A DNA stretch of 64,000 bases, taken from assembly GCF_048270095.1 (NCBI RefSeq), contig NZ_JBLWTL010000010.1, forward strand, positions 26,828 through 90,827, given 5' to 3'. The notes under the pieces were generated by a model that was not told the DNA's origin, searched no databases, and saw only the letters and a program-made list of their open reading frames with translations. The translations under genes were made by a program, and so were the position numbers. Positions 27,334-36,231 of this stretch are shown piece by piece; within the stretch, counting starts at the first letter, position 1, and the number at the start of each line of letters is the position of its first letter. This DNA comes from Maricaulis sp048270095 (GTDB lineage Bacteria > Pseudomonadota > Alphaproteobacteria > Caulobacterales > Maricaulaceae).

Positions 27334-27516
27334 TGCAAGCCCCCGGATCTGTTCACAAACGTGATGCTAGCACAGACAAGCCGGTGTTTTCACTATGAAA
27401 CCGCCCGAAGGATCTGAGACGCCGCGATTGCAGTCCTGTCGCACTGAATGTCGGGCAGTCCAGTCTGGCCTGATAACGCTCGTGCCATGGAATTTTGAAT
27501 TCCACCTGAAAAGACT

Positions 27517-27556
27517 CTGCCAGTCTGCCAGTCTGCCAGTCTGCCATTCTGCCATT
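27517..27556. repeat. Five tandem 8-bp units CTGCCA(G/T)T
   Basis: Three CTGCCAGT units followed by two CTGCCATT units without interruption. Two further diverged units occur at 27616-27631, and three related units occur in copy B at 58370-58393. There are no spacers, so this is not a CRISPR array. Confidence 0.9.
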
Positions 27557-27694
27557 GCAGGGCGGCAGGCCTGTCTGGACAGGACTGAACGCCGTGACAG
27601 GGCCGATGGCCGACTCTGCCAGTCTGTCACCCGCTGCACCGGGCGGCAGCAAGGGCGCTCGGGCGGTGCGGGCGAATTCTTGACGGATCGACGA

Positions 27695-27705
27695 TGTCAA
27701 AGAGC
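27695..27705 (-). promoter_or_regulatory. boxA-like antitermination motif in dispersed repeat A
   Basis: GCTCTTTGACA on the minus strand matches the core of rRNA boxA (TGCTCTTTRACA). It begins 12 bases downstream of the predicted -10 box, so it would lie at the very start of a transcript. Confidence 0.6.
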
Positions 27706-27717
27706 GGGTCTGGCGCG

Positions 27718-27748
27718 ATTATAACCGCGCCGGGACAGGGGCGGACAA
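27718..27748 (-). promoter_or_regulatory. Candidate promoter of dispersed repeat A
   Basis: On the minus strand, TTGTCC (27748-27743) and TATAAT (27723-27718) are separated by 19 bases. The same two boxes with the same spacing occur in copy B, although much of the intervening sequence differs, which argues they are functional. Confidence 0.55.
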
Positions 27749-27796
27749 GGTGCATCTGGATGCGCCATGCTGCGCCACTGATTTCAAACCTCGCCC

Positions 27797-27831
27797 CGGG
27801 ACGCGGTCCGGCTTTGCCGGTGCGTGTCCCG
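27797..27831. repeat. 35-bp REP-like palindrome, copy 1
   Basis: CGGGACGCGGTCCGGC, a TTT loop and GCCGGTGCGTGTCCCG form an imperfect hairpin. It is preceded by TTTCAAACCTCGCCC, and nearly the same flank precedes the copy at 58069, so flank and palindrome moved together. Confidence 0.8.
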
Positions 27832-27921
27832 ACGGGATGCGCGCACCGGCCGAGCCGGGACAGGCACAACGGCATTGGGCCAAACCTCGCAAATGCAGGC
27901 CCGGTTTTGGTAAACCCAAAT

Positions 27922-27956
27922 CGGGACACGCACCGGCAAAGCTGGACCATGTCCCG
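27922..27956. repeat. 35-bp REP-like palindrome, copy 2 (inverted)
   Basis: Reverse complement of the 27797 copy with three or so substitutions: CGGGACACGCACCGGC, AAAGC turn, TGGACCATGTCCCG. It lacks the TTTCAAAC flank. Confidence 0.8.
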
Positions 27957-28238
27957 CTCGTGCCAGCGTCATCACCGTTCTGGGAGCGGTCGCGGGTGCG
28001 CATGGCTGGATGATCGTGCGCGCTTAGGCCTCACGATGATTTGATTGGGTTACCGCTGGCGCACATGGGCCGCCTCGACGGCCACCACTCGGCGTCGTGA
28101 GGACAGGGGATCGTAGCTTGTTTCAGCGGGATCGTGTCTGGATCAGGAACGAAGGTCACTGGCGCGATACGCCCGCGGACACAGCCCGCACAATTCGTCT
28201 GTACCCTGACCGGGACACCGTTTTCGTTCGGGGGGTAG

Positions 28239-28329
28239 TGGCGGAGAGGAAGGGATTCGAACCCTCGGTACGCTTTTGGCGTACACTCCCTTAGCAGGGG
28301 AGCGCCTTCGACCACTCGGCCACCTCTCC
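28239..28329 (-). tRNA. tRNA-Ser (anticodon GCU)
   Basis: On the minus strand, GGAGAGG pairs with CCTCTCC to form the acceptor stem, followed by discriminator G and an encoded CCA. The anticodon loop CTGCTAA gives GCU, decoding AGC/AGU. A long variable arm (GTGTACGCC/GCGTACC) and GGTTCGAATCC T-arm are typical of class II tRNA-Ser. Confidence 0.96.
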
Positions 28330-28338
28330 ACTTGCGGG

Positions 28339-28365
28339 TTTAGAATGCCCGGGCGGGGCTATCAA
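28339..28365 (-). promoter_or_regulatory. Candidate promoter for tRNA-Ser
   Basis: Minus-strand TTGATA and TCTAAA boxes spaced by 15 bases lie just upstream of the mature tRNA 5' end. The proximity is typical of stable RNA genes; box match is moderate. Confidence 0.4.
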
Positions 28366-28573
28366 GCGGGAGTTGCGGCGATTTGCGATCCGATTGCAGG
28401 CGCGCGGCGCGTGAAGGCTGCAAGCGCTCGCCTGGCGACGGGGGTGACGGCGGGTCGGACGGCAGGTTTCGGGGCCAGGCGGGGCAGGCATGAAGTCGCA
28501 AGCTTTCGATTGACTCGCACGTTTAGGTTGCACACTGTGATGGAGTTCAATCTATGGGTAATGGGGAAATCTT

Positions 28574-28864
28574 ATGATCTCAGGAAAATCGATACTCGTG
28601 GCCGGCGTCGCTGCCGCCCTGTCAATGGTGGCTGGACCATCGGCGATTGCCGGTGCTGGTCAAGCGGATGCGTTTCAGGATGTCGCCCAGCCAAGAATGC
28701 TCAGCGCGGCCGAGCTTGAGGCTTACCGCACCGGGCAGGTCCAGGGCGTGCCCGATGGGTGCTGGGTGTATTACAACCACTTCACCGGTGAATGCTCTGC
28801 CGTGATCTGCATTGCACCCGGCGGGGGCCAGTCGATCCATGAATGCTCCGAGTTCGGCCTCTAG
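28574..28864 (+). CDS. Small secreted cysteine-containing protein, unknown function
   Basis: A 96-residue protein starting at ATG 28574 behind AATGGGGAAA. A signal peptide is evident (SILVAGVAAALSMVAGPSAIAGA). The mature part has a helical segment (LSAAELEAYRTGQV) and a C-terminal cluster of four cysteines in GCWVYYNHFTGECSAVICIA and HECSEFG, which probably form two disulfides. I do not recognise a family. It is followed 27 bases later by a strong bidirectional terminator, so it is a single-gene transcript. The real presence of a gene is supported by the start signal, the leader peptide and the terminator. Confidence 0.75.
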   Translation: MISGKSILVAGVAAALSMVAGPSAIAGAGQADAFQDVAQPRMLSAAELEAYRTGQVQGVPDGCWVYYNHFTGECSAVICIAPGGGQSIHECSEFGL

Positions 28865-28884
28865 CCGAAGGCGCTGCCAGACCG

Positions 28885-28924
28885 ACAAAAAACACCCGGC
28901 TCGATCCTCGAGCCGGGTGTTTTC
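28885..28924. terminator. Bidirectional intrinsic terminator
   Basis: A perfect 12-bp stem ACACCCGGCTCG / CGAGCCGGGTGT with loop ATCCT, flanked by an A run on the left and TTTT on the right. It ends the small secreted protein gene (plus) and can also end gcdH transcripts (minus). Confidence 0.93.
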
Positions 28925-29008
28925 ATTGCCGGTTCTTGATCGCCCGCGCCGGCGCGGGGGATGCAGGTGCACCCGTCCTTGCCGGACCGGGCGGCTCCGC
29001 CTGGTGCC

Positions 29009-30216
<1,208 letters not shown>

Positions 30217-30220
<4 letters not shown>

Positions 30221-31035
30221 TGGTCTTTAATCCCTGTGCCTGGTGCCGCTCGTACGGCGCTGAAATCCGGCTTTCGCTTCTCCAGGAAGGCGCGATAGCC
30301 CTCGTTGAAATCTGCGTGGCTGAAAGCCCCGGCGAACAACGCTTTCGTTGTCTCACTGTCCTGGTTCTGTCCCGCGAGAACGCGGGCAATCATCTGCTTG
30401 GTGAATTCGGCCGAATGCGGCGACATGTCCAGTAGTTGATCCATATAATCGCTCACCAGACGGTCCAGCCCCGAGGGCGAGGTGACGCGGCTGGCCAGTC
30501 CGCAGGCCAGCGCTTCGGCGGCGTCGAGCGTGCGGGCCGAGAACAACATGTCCTTGGCCATTGCCGCGCCAACGGCATCAACCAGGCGTTTGGTATCGTT
30601 GAAGGGATAGATCAACCCCATCTTGGCGGGCGTAATGGCGAAGCGGGCGCTCTCATCGGCAAAGCGCAGATCACAGGCCAGCGCCAGGGCGCAACCGCCG
30701 CCGACGCAGGCCCCGCGGATCATGGCGATTGTCGGATGCGGGAAAGCGGCGAGGGCGTCGAGCGCGGCGGCGATCTGGCGCGAGTAGGTTCCGGCGCGCT
30801 CGGGCGTCGCGTAAACTTCGGCGAATTCGGAAATATCGGCGCCCGAGGCGAAGGCATTGCCGGCGCCGCGCACGATCAATACGCGGCAGTCACGCGCTGC
30901 GGTTTCCAGCAGGCCGGGCAGGGCGGCCCACATCGCCTGGGTAAAGGCATTGCGGGTGTGCGGCCGGTCGAGCAGGAGTTCGGCCACTGCACCGCGGCGC
31001 TCCAGGGTCAGGCCTTCAACAGGAGGCTGGGTCAT
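30217..31035 (-). CDS. Crotonase-superfamily protein lacking both hydratase glutamates
   Basis: A 272-residue enoyl-CoA hydratase/isomerase-fold protein. The oxyanion-hole segments are present (FASGADISEF and GACVGGGCALALACD). However, where hydratases have GGGCELA and PEI, this protein has GGGCALA and PAKMG, so both catalytic glutamates are Ala. A normal hydratase reaction is therefore unlikely; decarboxylase, isomerase or thioesterase chemistry remain possible. The region ITPAKMGLIYPFNDTKRL is recognisable as a recurring subfamily. It is coupled to gcdH by a four-base overlap, hinting at a function on glutaryl- or crotonyl-CoA metabolites. Confidence 0.88.
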
Positions 31036-31172
31036 TGCGGGGTCAATTCTCGTTGCGGACCGGCGTGGCGCAGCGAAGCCTTGGTATCGCCGACCAAACC
31101 AGCATAAACCTGTGGCCCTGAGTCATAAAAGCGCCGCGCTGCGTTTTGCGTAGCGATGCCGGGGAGGGCGTT

Positions 31173-32639
31173 ATGAACCAACAGACAATCGTCGTGCTGA
31201 TCACGCTGGTGATCTATAATTTCATTCTGATCGGGGTTGGCGTCTGGGCCAGCAAGCGTAACCGGAATGAATCCGACTTCTTCGTCGCCAGCCAGGGATT
31301 GGGGGCCTGGGTTGCGGGCCTGTCCTATGCGGCCTCGACCTCCTCGGCCTGGGTGCTGCTGGGTTTTACCGGCTTCGTTTACGCGACCGGTTTGTCGGCC
31401 CTGTGGATGGTGCCGGGGATCTGGGGCGGCTATGTCGCGGTCTGGCTCTGGTTCGGCAAGCGCCTGCGCGAGGAAACCGCCGAGCGCGGCCACGTCACGC
31501 TGACCGATTTTCTCGCCGCACAGACCTCCGGCCGGACGCGGGTGCTGATCACCGGTCTGGCCTCGATCCTGATCGTGTTCTGTTTCGTCTTCTATATCGC
31601 GGCCCAGTTTGGTGCCGCTGCGGCCGCCTTCGAGACCCAGTTTCCCGTCAACCAGACCGAAGCCGTAATGATCGGCGCGGCGGTGATCCTGATCTATTCC
31701 CTGCTCGGCGGTTTCTGGGCCGTCAGCGTCACGGACATGCTGCAAGGCTTCATGATGGTGCTGGTCGCGCTCACCCTGCCAGTGGCGGCCCTGATCGCGG
31801 CGGGCGGTCCGGCACAGGTTTTCGCGACCCTCGCGGTCGAAGCGCCGCCGCAATATCTCCAGATTTCCGGTGGCCGCGCCGGCTTCATGCTGGCCGGTTT
31901 CGTGCTCGGCGTCTGGGGCGTGGGTATCGGTGCGCTGGGACAGCCGCAACTCATGTCGCGTCTGATGGCCATCAAGGACGAGGCCGCGCGCTATCGCGGC
32001 TTCGCCATCGCGATCGTCTGGGCCGTGATCATGTTCACCGGCATGACGGTCCTGGCGCTGGCCGGGCGGGCCCTGGTTGGCGGCGCGGAAAATGGCGAGG
32101 ATTTATTCTATCTGCTGGCCGGTGATCTCTTGCCGCCGGTTCTGGCCGGGATTGTGCTGGCCGCGGTGCTCTCGGCGGTGATGTCGACGGTCGATTCCAT
32201 CCTGCTCGTCGCGGCCGCCGCCATCGCCCATGATATGGGCTTGTCGCGCCGTTTCCCGGGCAGCGAGTTGACCGTATCCCGCATCGTCATGCTGGCCATT
32301 GCGCTGGTGGCGATCTGGATGACCCTGGCCTTGCCGAGCACGATCTTCGCCCGCGTCCTCTTCGCCTGGGCGGCACTGGGGGCTGCCTTCGGGCCGATCA
32401 TCATCATGCGGGTCATGCACATCGAGCCAAGCGGCCGGGCCACACTCGCCGCCATGGCGACCGGTTTCGCGCTGACGGTGTTCTTTAACGCCCTCGGTGC
32501 CGTCGATCCGGCCGGGCTCGACGGCGTGATGCAGACGCTGGCCGAACTCGCCCGCCTGCCGGGCGACCCGTTCGAGCGCGTTGTGCCCTGGGTGCCGGCG
32601 CTGGTGATCCTGTGGCTGGGCCGGCAGCGGAAGGTGTAA
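31173..32639 (+). CDS. putP: Sodium:solute symporter, PutP-like (proline)
   Basis: A 488-residue inner-membrane symporter of the SSS family. The N-terminal segments SDFFVASQGLGAWVAGLSYAASTSSAWVLLGFTG match the Na+/proline symporter core (here split over two motifs), and AAVLSAVMSTVDSILLVAAAAIAHD is the typical TM8 region with Ser/Thr sodium ligands. About 13 TMs are visible. ATG 31173 follows GGGGAGGGCGTT; an upstream TTG is less likely. Divergent from the crotonase gene. Proline as substrate is inferred from overall resemblance. Confidence 0.88.
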   Translation: MNQQTIVVLITLVIYNFILIGVGVWASKRNRNESDFFVASQGLGAWVAGLSYAASTSSAWVLLGFTGFVYATGLSALWMVPGIWGGYVAVWLWFGKRLREETAERGHVTLTDFLAAQTSGRTRVLITGLASILIVFCFVFYIAAQFGAAAAAFETQFPVNQTEAVMIGAAVILIYSLLGGFWAVSVTDMLQGFMMVLVALTLPVAALIAAGGPAQVFATLAVEAPPQYLQISGGRAGFMLAGFVLGVWGVGIGALGQPQLMSRLMAIKDEAARYRGFAIAIVWAVIMFTGMTVLALAGRALVGGAENGEDLFYLLAGDLLPPVLAGIVLAAVLSAVMSTVDSILLVAAAAIAHDMGLSRRFPGSELTVSRIVMLAIALVAIWMTLALPSTIFARVLFAWAALGAAFGPIIIMRVMHIEPSGRATLAAMATGFALTVFFNALGAVDPAGLDGVMQTLAELARLPGDPFERVVPWVPALVILWLGRQRKV

Positions 32640-32859
32640 TTAAATCAAAGGCGGGCGCGGTTTTGGTTCACCGGCATGCGCCTGCCGCGGGGATGTCGGG
32701 CTCTGCCCCGCATTTTAGTTCCCGGTCCGGGTGTGGAGTACACCTTAGCCGTCAGGGTTCGCCGGGCCCGAACGGGCAGGCAATCAAGTTTTATCTTGCT
32801 ACGACAGCCCGAAACGTTAACATAATGACACTATAGTTTTATCGTGTAAGGGGGGTTCC

Positions 32860-34329
32860 GTGACATTTAAATTCAAACTCTTGACCGCTACAATTTGTAG
32901 CGGCCTGATGCTTGCCGGTGCAGCAGCGCCGGCTTTTTCGCAATCCAACGCTTCCGTCGAGCGTGAGCTGGCTGATGCCCAGCGGCGCATTCGCGACCTG
33001 GAAAACCAGCTCAATAGCTCGGCTGATTATCCACCCGCGCTGACCGATGGCCAGTGTTTCGCACGCGTTCTCGTGCCGATCTCGACCGAGCCGGTGACGG
33101 AATCGATCCTGGTCCAGGCCGAAGCAACCGAAACGGTCGTGATTCCGGCGACCTATGAAACGGTCACCGAGAACGTGCTGCTGGAAGCGGAACGTATCGA
33201 GCTTCGGGTGATCCCGGCGACTTACACGACCGTGTATGACACCGTGATCATCGAACCCGAGCGCGTTGAGCGCCGGATTATTCCTGCGACCTATCGCACG
33301 GTGACTGAAACCGTCGTTGTCGAGCCGGCCCGGACCGAACGCCGCGTTGTTGACGCCGGCCGCCGTACCGTGACCGAAACGGTTACCCTGCAGGCCGAAC
33401 GGGTCGAGCGGATTGTGGTGCCAGCGGTTTACGAAAATTATTCCGAACAGGTTCTGGTCCGCGATGCCTACACCACCTGGCAGCCATCGGCACCGCTCTA
33501 CCAGCGGGCCCGCAGCACTGGTGCTGCAGGCGATGCCTCGTCGCCCGAAGAATTTGCCCGGCGCAATTTTTCGCGCTCGGAGCTGCGTGAACTGCCAACC
33601 GGCGAAATCCTCTGCCGCGTCGAAGTTCCTGCGGAATATGAGACCGTTACCCGTCGTCGTCTGGTCCAGGCCGAGCGCGTCGAAGAGCGGGTCATCCCGG
33701 CTGTGACCGAACTGGTCGAGCGCAGCGTTCTGGAAACGTCGTATTCCGGCACGGCGACCTCTCCTGGTGGCACACGTGAGGATGCTTATTCCCGCGTGGT
33801 CGAGCAGACCATCCCGGCCGTGACCCAGACGGTTACCCGTCAGGTTGTCGATACACCGGAACAGGTGATCGAAGACGTCATCCCGGCTGTCACCCGTCAG
33901 GTTCCGCGTCAGGTTGTCGATGTGCCTGAACAGGTGATCGAGGACGTCATTCCTGCTCGTTACGAGTCGGTTCGCGTTCAGCAGGTTGTGGTTCCCGGTC
34001 GTACGGAAACCCGCGTTGTGCCTGCGGTTTATGAAACCCGCGTCCGTCAGGTCGTCACCGGCGGCGGCAATCTCGATTGGCGCGAAGTGCTGTGCGAAAT
34101 CAATGCGACTCCGGAAGCGATCCGTCAGATCCAGCGTGCCCTGCGCGATCGCGGTTATGACCCGGGTCCGATTGACGGCATCATCAATGAGCGCACCTTC
34201 TCCGCGCTCGAAGATTACCAGCGTGCCAATAATCTGATCGTTGGTCAGATCACCCGCGAGTCCGTGGAACATCTCGGCGTGCCTTACGCACCGCTGACGG
34301 TGAACTTCTACTCGCCTGGCGTCGAATAA
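32860..34329 (+). CDS. Envelope protein with 23-residue repeats and C-terminal peptidoglycan-binding domain
   Basis: A 489-residue exported protein. GTG 32860 follows TAAGGGGGG. The signal peptide ends PAFS; residues 32-52 look coiled-coil (VERELADAQRRIRDLENQL). Then about eleven diverged units with a 23-residue period follow, such as VIPATYETVTENVLLEAERI, VIPATYTTVYDTVIIEPERV and IIPATYRTVTETVVVEPART. Three short Cys-containing strands (DGQCFARV, GEILCRVEV, REVLCEIN) punctuate the repeats. The C-terminal 45 residues are a PG_binding_1-like domain (IRQIQRALRDRGYDPGPIDG, INERTFSALEDYQ). The repeats alternate hydrophobic and charged residues, as expected for extended beta structure. Function unknown; a cell-wall-anchored fibre or spacer is an inference. 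Confidence 0.82.
   Translation: MTFKFKLLTATICSGLMLAGAAAPAFSQSNASVERELADAQRRIRDLENQLNSSADYPPALTDGQCFARVLVPISTEPVTESILVQAEATETVVIPATYETVTENVLLEAERIELRVIPATYTTVYDTVIIEPERVERRIIPATYRTVTETVVVEPARTERRVVDAGRRTVTETVTLQAERVERIVVPAVYENYSEQVLVRDAYTTWQPSAPLYQRARSTGAAGDASSPEEFARRNFSRSELRELPTGEILCRVEVPAEYETVTRRRLVQAERVEERVIPAVTELVERSVLETSYSGTATSPGGTREDAYSRVVEQTIPAVTQTVTRQVVDTPEQVIEDVIPAVTRQVPRQVVDVPEQVIEDVIPARYESVRVQQVVVPGRTETRVVPAVYETRVRQVVTGGGNLDWREVLCEINATPEAIRQIQRALRDRGYDPGPIDGIINERTFSALEDYQRANNLIVGQITRESVEHLGVPYAPLTVNFYSPGVE
33841..33957 (+). repeat. Recent 69-bp internal duplication in the repeat protein gene
   Basis: CAGGTTGTCGAT begins at 33841 and again at 33910, and about 48 bases after each start differ at only a handful of positions. 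The 69-base period equals 23 codons, the protein repeat length, so repeat expansion is ongoing. Confidence 0.85.
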
Positions 34330-34335
34330 TACTGG

Positions 34336-34366
34336 CGGGACCGGTCGGTTTATCCGGCCGGTCCCG
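34336..34366 (+). terminator. Strong hairpin after the repeat protein gene
   Basis: A 13-bp stem CGGGACCGGTCGG / CCGGCCGGTCCCG with loop TTTAT, six bases after the stop codon. A T tract is missing, so it may be an RNA-stabilising hairpin or Rho-assisted terminator. Confidence 0.55.
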
Positions 34367-34386
34367 GCAAATTAGAGCCTTACATC

Positions 34387-34432
34387 AACACCGTTTTCAT
34401 CACCCGACCGGGCCGATGGAGGCGGTGTTTTT
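34387..34432 (+). terminator. Possible second terminator
   Basis: AACACCG pairs with CGGTGTT, with an inner CATC/GATG pairing, followed by TTT. It lies 57 bases past the repeat protein stop and may complete termination. Confidence 0.4.
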
Positions 34433-34617
34433 GTATGGCGGAACGCTCGGCTTTGGCGGCCGCGCCGCCAGCGCAGCAGCGCGGCAGTCTGCCGTGATAA
34501 CGGCTGCGCCGGTCACTACAACCCCTGCGGTCAATCCTCACGTCTCCCCGCGCCGGTCGCTGGACCGGCGCATGCGAAACAGCCTACCGCTTGTGGCGTG
34601 TTGTCGGGGCTTGGATC

Positions 34618-35412
34618 TTGCGTAAACTTCTAGTGGCGGCCCTGGCCGTAGTCTCGGGCATGGCGGGCGCACTGCCGGCCGGCGGCCAGGACATTCATAT
34701 CGTCCATTGTTATCGCGGTGCCTGTCCCGCCGGCACGCCGATCAGCAATGATCTGGTCGTGCGCGAGATCTATGCACTCTCGGCCAATGATGACACCAAG
34801 CTGGCTGATTGGGTGGCCTATCGGGTGACGCGCGAAACCATGGGGTCATCAGCGGACCTGAACCGCAATTGGCGGACCGATGAATTCCTCGCCGAGGATG
34901 AGACGCTGGAGGCTGGCCGCGGCGCGCGCGATGATTATCAGGGCGCCAACCGGGCGCATGGATATGACCGGGGCCATCAGGCGCCGCTGGCCTCCTTTGC
35001 CGGCACACCGTTCTGGCGTTCGACCAATATTTATTCGAACATTACGCCGCAGGGCGCGGCGCTCAACCAGGGGGCCTGGGTCGCGCTGGAAACCGCCGTA
35101 CGCGATCTCGCCTGGGTGCAGCGCGAGCTCTATGTCCTGACCGGCCCGCTTTATGAGCGTGACATGCCGGGCTTGGCCAATGCCGGTGAAACGCACAGCG
35201 TCCCGTCCGCCTACTGGAAGCTGGTGATCGATGCCGCGGGCAATTCCACCGGCTTCCTGTTTGACCAGGAAACGCCGCGCGATGCGGATTATTGCGATCA
35301 TCGCAGCACGCTTGCCGAGATCGAGCGGCGCTCGGGGCTGGTTCTCATTGGTGAAGGTCTGGCCTGGGCCGGCGGCGATCTGGGCGCGGCGCTGGGTTGT
35401 GTTGTCGCCTGA
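34618..35412 (+). CDS. Secreted DNA/RNA non-specific endonuclease (NUC family)
   Basis: A 264-residue exported nuclease related to Serratia nuclease/NucA. The beta-beta-alpha-metal motif is GYDRGHQAPLASF with His120 as general base in DRGH, and the Mg2+-ligand Asn150 lies in NITPQGAALNQGAW. The signal peptide is MRKLLVAALAVVSGMAGALPA if translation begins at TTG 34618, which has GGGG at fair spacing; TTG 34591 is an alternative and no in-frame ATG exists. Four or more cysteines (VHCYRGAC, DYCDH, LGCVVA) suggest disulfides. Probable role: extracellular nucleic acid scavenging or defence against extracellular DNA. Confidence 0.85.
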   Translation: MRKLLVAALAVVSGMAGALPAGGQDIHIVHCYRGACPAGTPISNDLVVREIYALSANDDTKLADWVAYRVTRETMGSSADLNRNWRTDEFLAEDETLEAGRGARDDYQGANRAHGYDRGHQAPLASFAGTPFWRSTNIYSNITPQGAALNQGAWVALETAVRDLAWVQRELYVLTGPLYERDMPGLANAGETHSVPSAYWKLVIDAAGNSTGFLFDQETPRDADYCDHRSTLAEIERRSGLVLIGEGLAWAGGDLGAALGCVVA

Positions 35413-35527
35413 ACCAAACGCTGATCGGGGCATGGCTTGCCGGTCCAGCGTGCGCGCTATAGCCTGCACCGCATGACAAGGCGTCCATCCCGTCCTCAGC
35501 CTGCCAGCGCAGGGCAGCGAATTACGG

Positions 35528-35553
35528 ACCCGGTCCCGCATTGCGGGCCGGGT
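35528..35553 (+). terminator. Candidate terminator downstream of the nuclease gene
   Basis: ACCCGG-T-CCCGCA pairs with TTGCGGGCCGGGT with one bulge, followed by a T-rich stretch (TTATTCGTGTTT). It lies about 115 bases after the nuclease stop. Confidence 0.45.
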
Positions 35554-35625
35554 TATTCGTGTTTGATCTGAAGGGATGCCTGCCGCGCTCTGGAGCGCAG
35601 GCGTCCGCCACCCCGTGGAGCGCCC

Positions 35626-36114
35626 ATGCCAAATCCACCCACACTCCATCTCGTCTGCGGCAAGATCGCAGCGGGAAAGTCCACCCTGTGCCACCAACTG
35701 GTCGCGGCACCGGCCACTATTCTGCTCGCCGAAGATGACTGGCTGGCGGGCCTCTATCCCGGCGAAATCACCAGCCTGGACGACTATGTGCGCTGTTCCC
35801 GCCGCCTGCGTGGGCTGGTCGGATCGCATGTCTCAGCCCTGCTGCGCGCCGGTGTCAGCGTCGTGCTCGACTTTCCCGCCAATACGCTCGCTTCGCGCAA
35901 CTGGATGCGGTCCATCATCGAGGAGTCAGGGGCCGGTCATCGGCTGCACCTGATTGAGCTCGACGATGCGACCTGCAAGGCACGGCTGCGGCGCCGAAAT
36001 GAGGCGGGCGAACACGCCTATCAGGCCAGTGATGCGGAGTTTGACCTGTTCACACGCTATTTTGAGCCGCCGGGACCGAACGAGGGGTTTGATATTGTGG
36101 TGCATCCGGGGTGA
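35626..36114 (+). CDS. Small P-loop kinase (AAA_33/zeta-toxin-like)
   Basis: A 162-residue nucleotide-binding protein with a Walker A motif GKIAAGKST near the N-terminus and a likely catalytic/base segment LAEDDWL. LDFPANTLASRNWMRSI and the Arg-rich lid ATCKARLRRRNEAG match small phosphotransferases related to zeta toxins, gluconate kinases and chloramphenicol phosphotransferases. The phosphoryl acceptor cannot be predicted. It stands alone between the nuclease gene and ccmF. ATG 35626 gives a P-loop about ten residues from the N-terminus, as is usual in the family. Confidence 0.8.
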   Translation: MPNPPTLHLVCGKIAAGKSTLCHQLVAAPATILLAEDDWLAGLYPGEITSLDDYVRCSRRLRGLVGSHVSALLRAGVSVVLDFPANTLASRNWMRSIIEESGAGHRLHLIELDDATCKARLRRRNEAGEHAYQASDAEFDLFTRYFEPPGPNEGFDIVVHPG

Positions 36115-36231
36115 GCAACGGACCTTTACCTGCGCGAGCCGGGTGAGGGCCGCTGTCCCGATGGCGCGCGCAACTCCCCCTGCGACACCGAGGCCCTTGA
36201 CGCAGCGGCCGTCCCGTAAGACCAACCACCC

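Larger units (their letters stand above)
27510..27960 (-). repeat. Dispersed repeat, copy A (promoter + boxA + 8-bp repeats + palindromes)
   Basis: A non-coding element homologous to the region at 58036-58396, in opposite orientation. Shared, in order on the minus strand: CTTGTCC-N19-TATAATC, GCTCTTTGACATCGTC, TGACAGACTGGCAGAG and CCCTGCAATGGCAG-type repeats. Two copies of a 35-bp palindrome lie on its promoter-proximal side. Short frames crossing it lack ribosome sites and motifs. The bordering 27334-27509 and 27961-28238 hold nothing I recognise apart from a GGAATT-TTG-AATTCC palindrome at 27489-27503. Confidence 0.75.

Noticed and set aside
27517..27556. Possible CRISPR array
   Set aside because: Units are 8 bp and contiguous without spacers; no cas genes are in the window.
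27367..28044. Short frames on both strands across the dispersed repeat
   Set aside because: No ribosome sites, no motifs, and they overlap repeats and promoter-like elements on both strands.
28239..28329. tRNA-Ser as an integration site of a mobile element
   Set aside because: No integrase gene, no duplicated tRNA 3' end seen in the window, and the flanking genes are ordinary chromosomal genes.
32839..34272. Minus-strand frame of 477 codons opposite the repeat protein
   Set aside because: Its apparent repeats mirror the 69-base repeats of the plus-strand gene, which has the signal peptide, start site and PG-binding domain.
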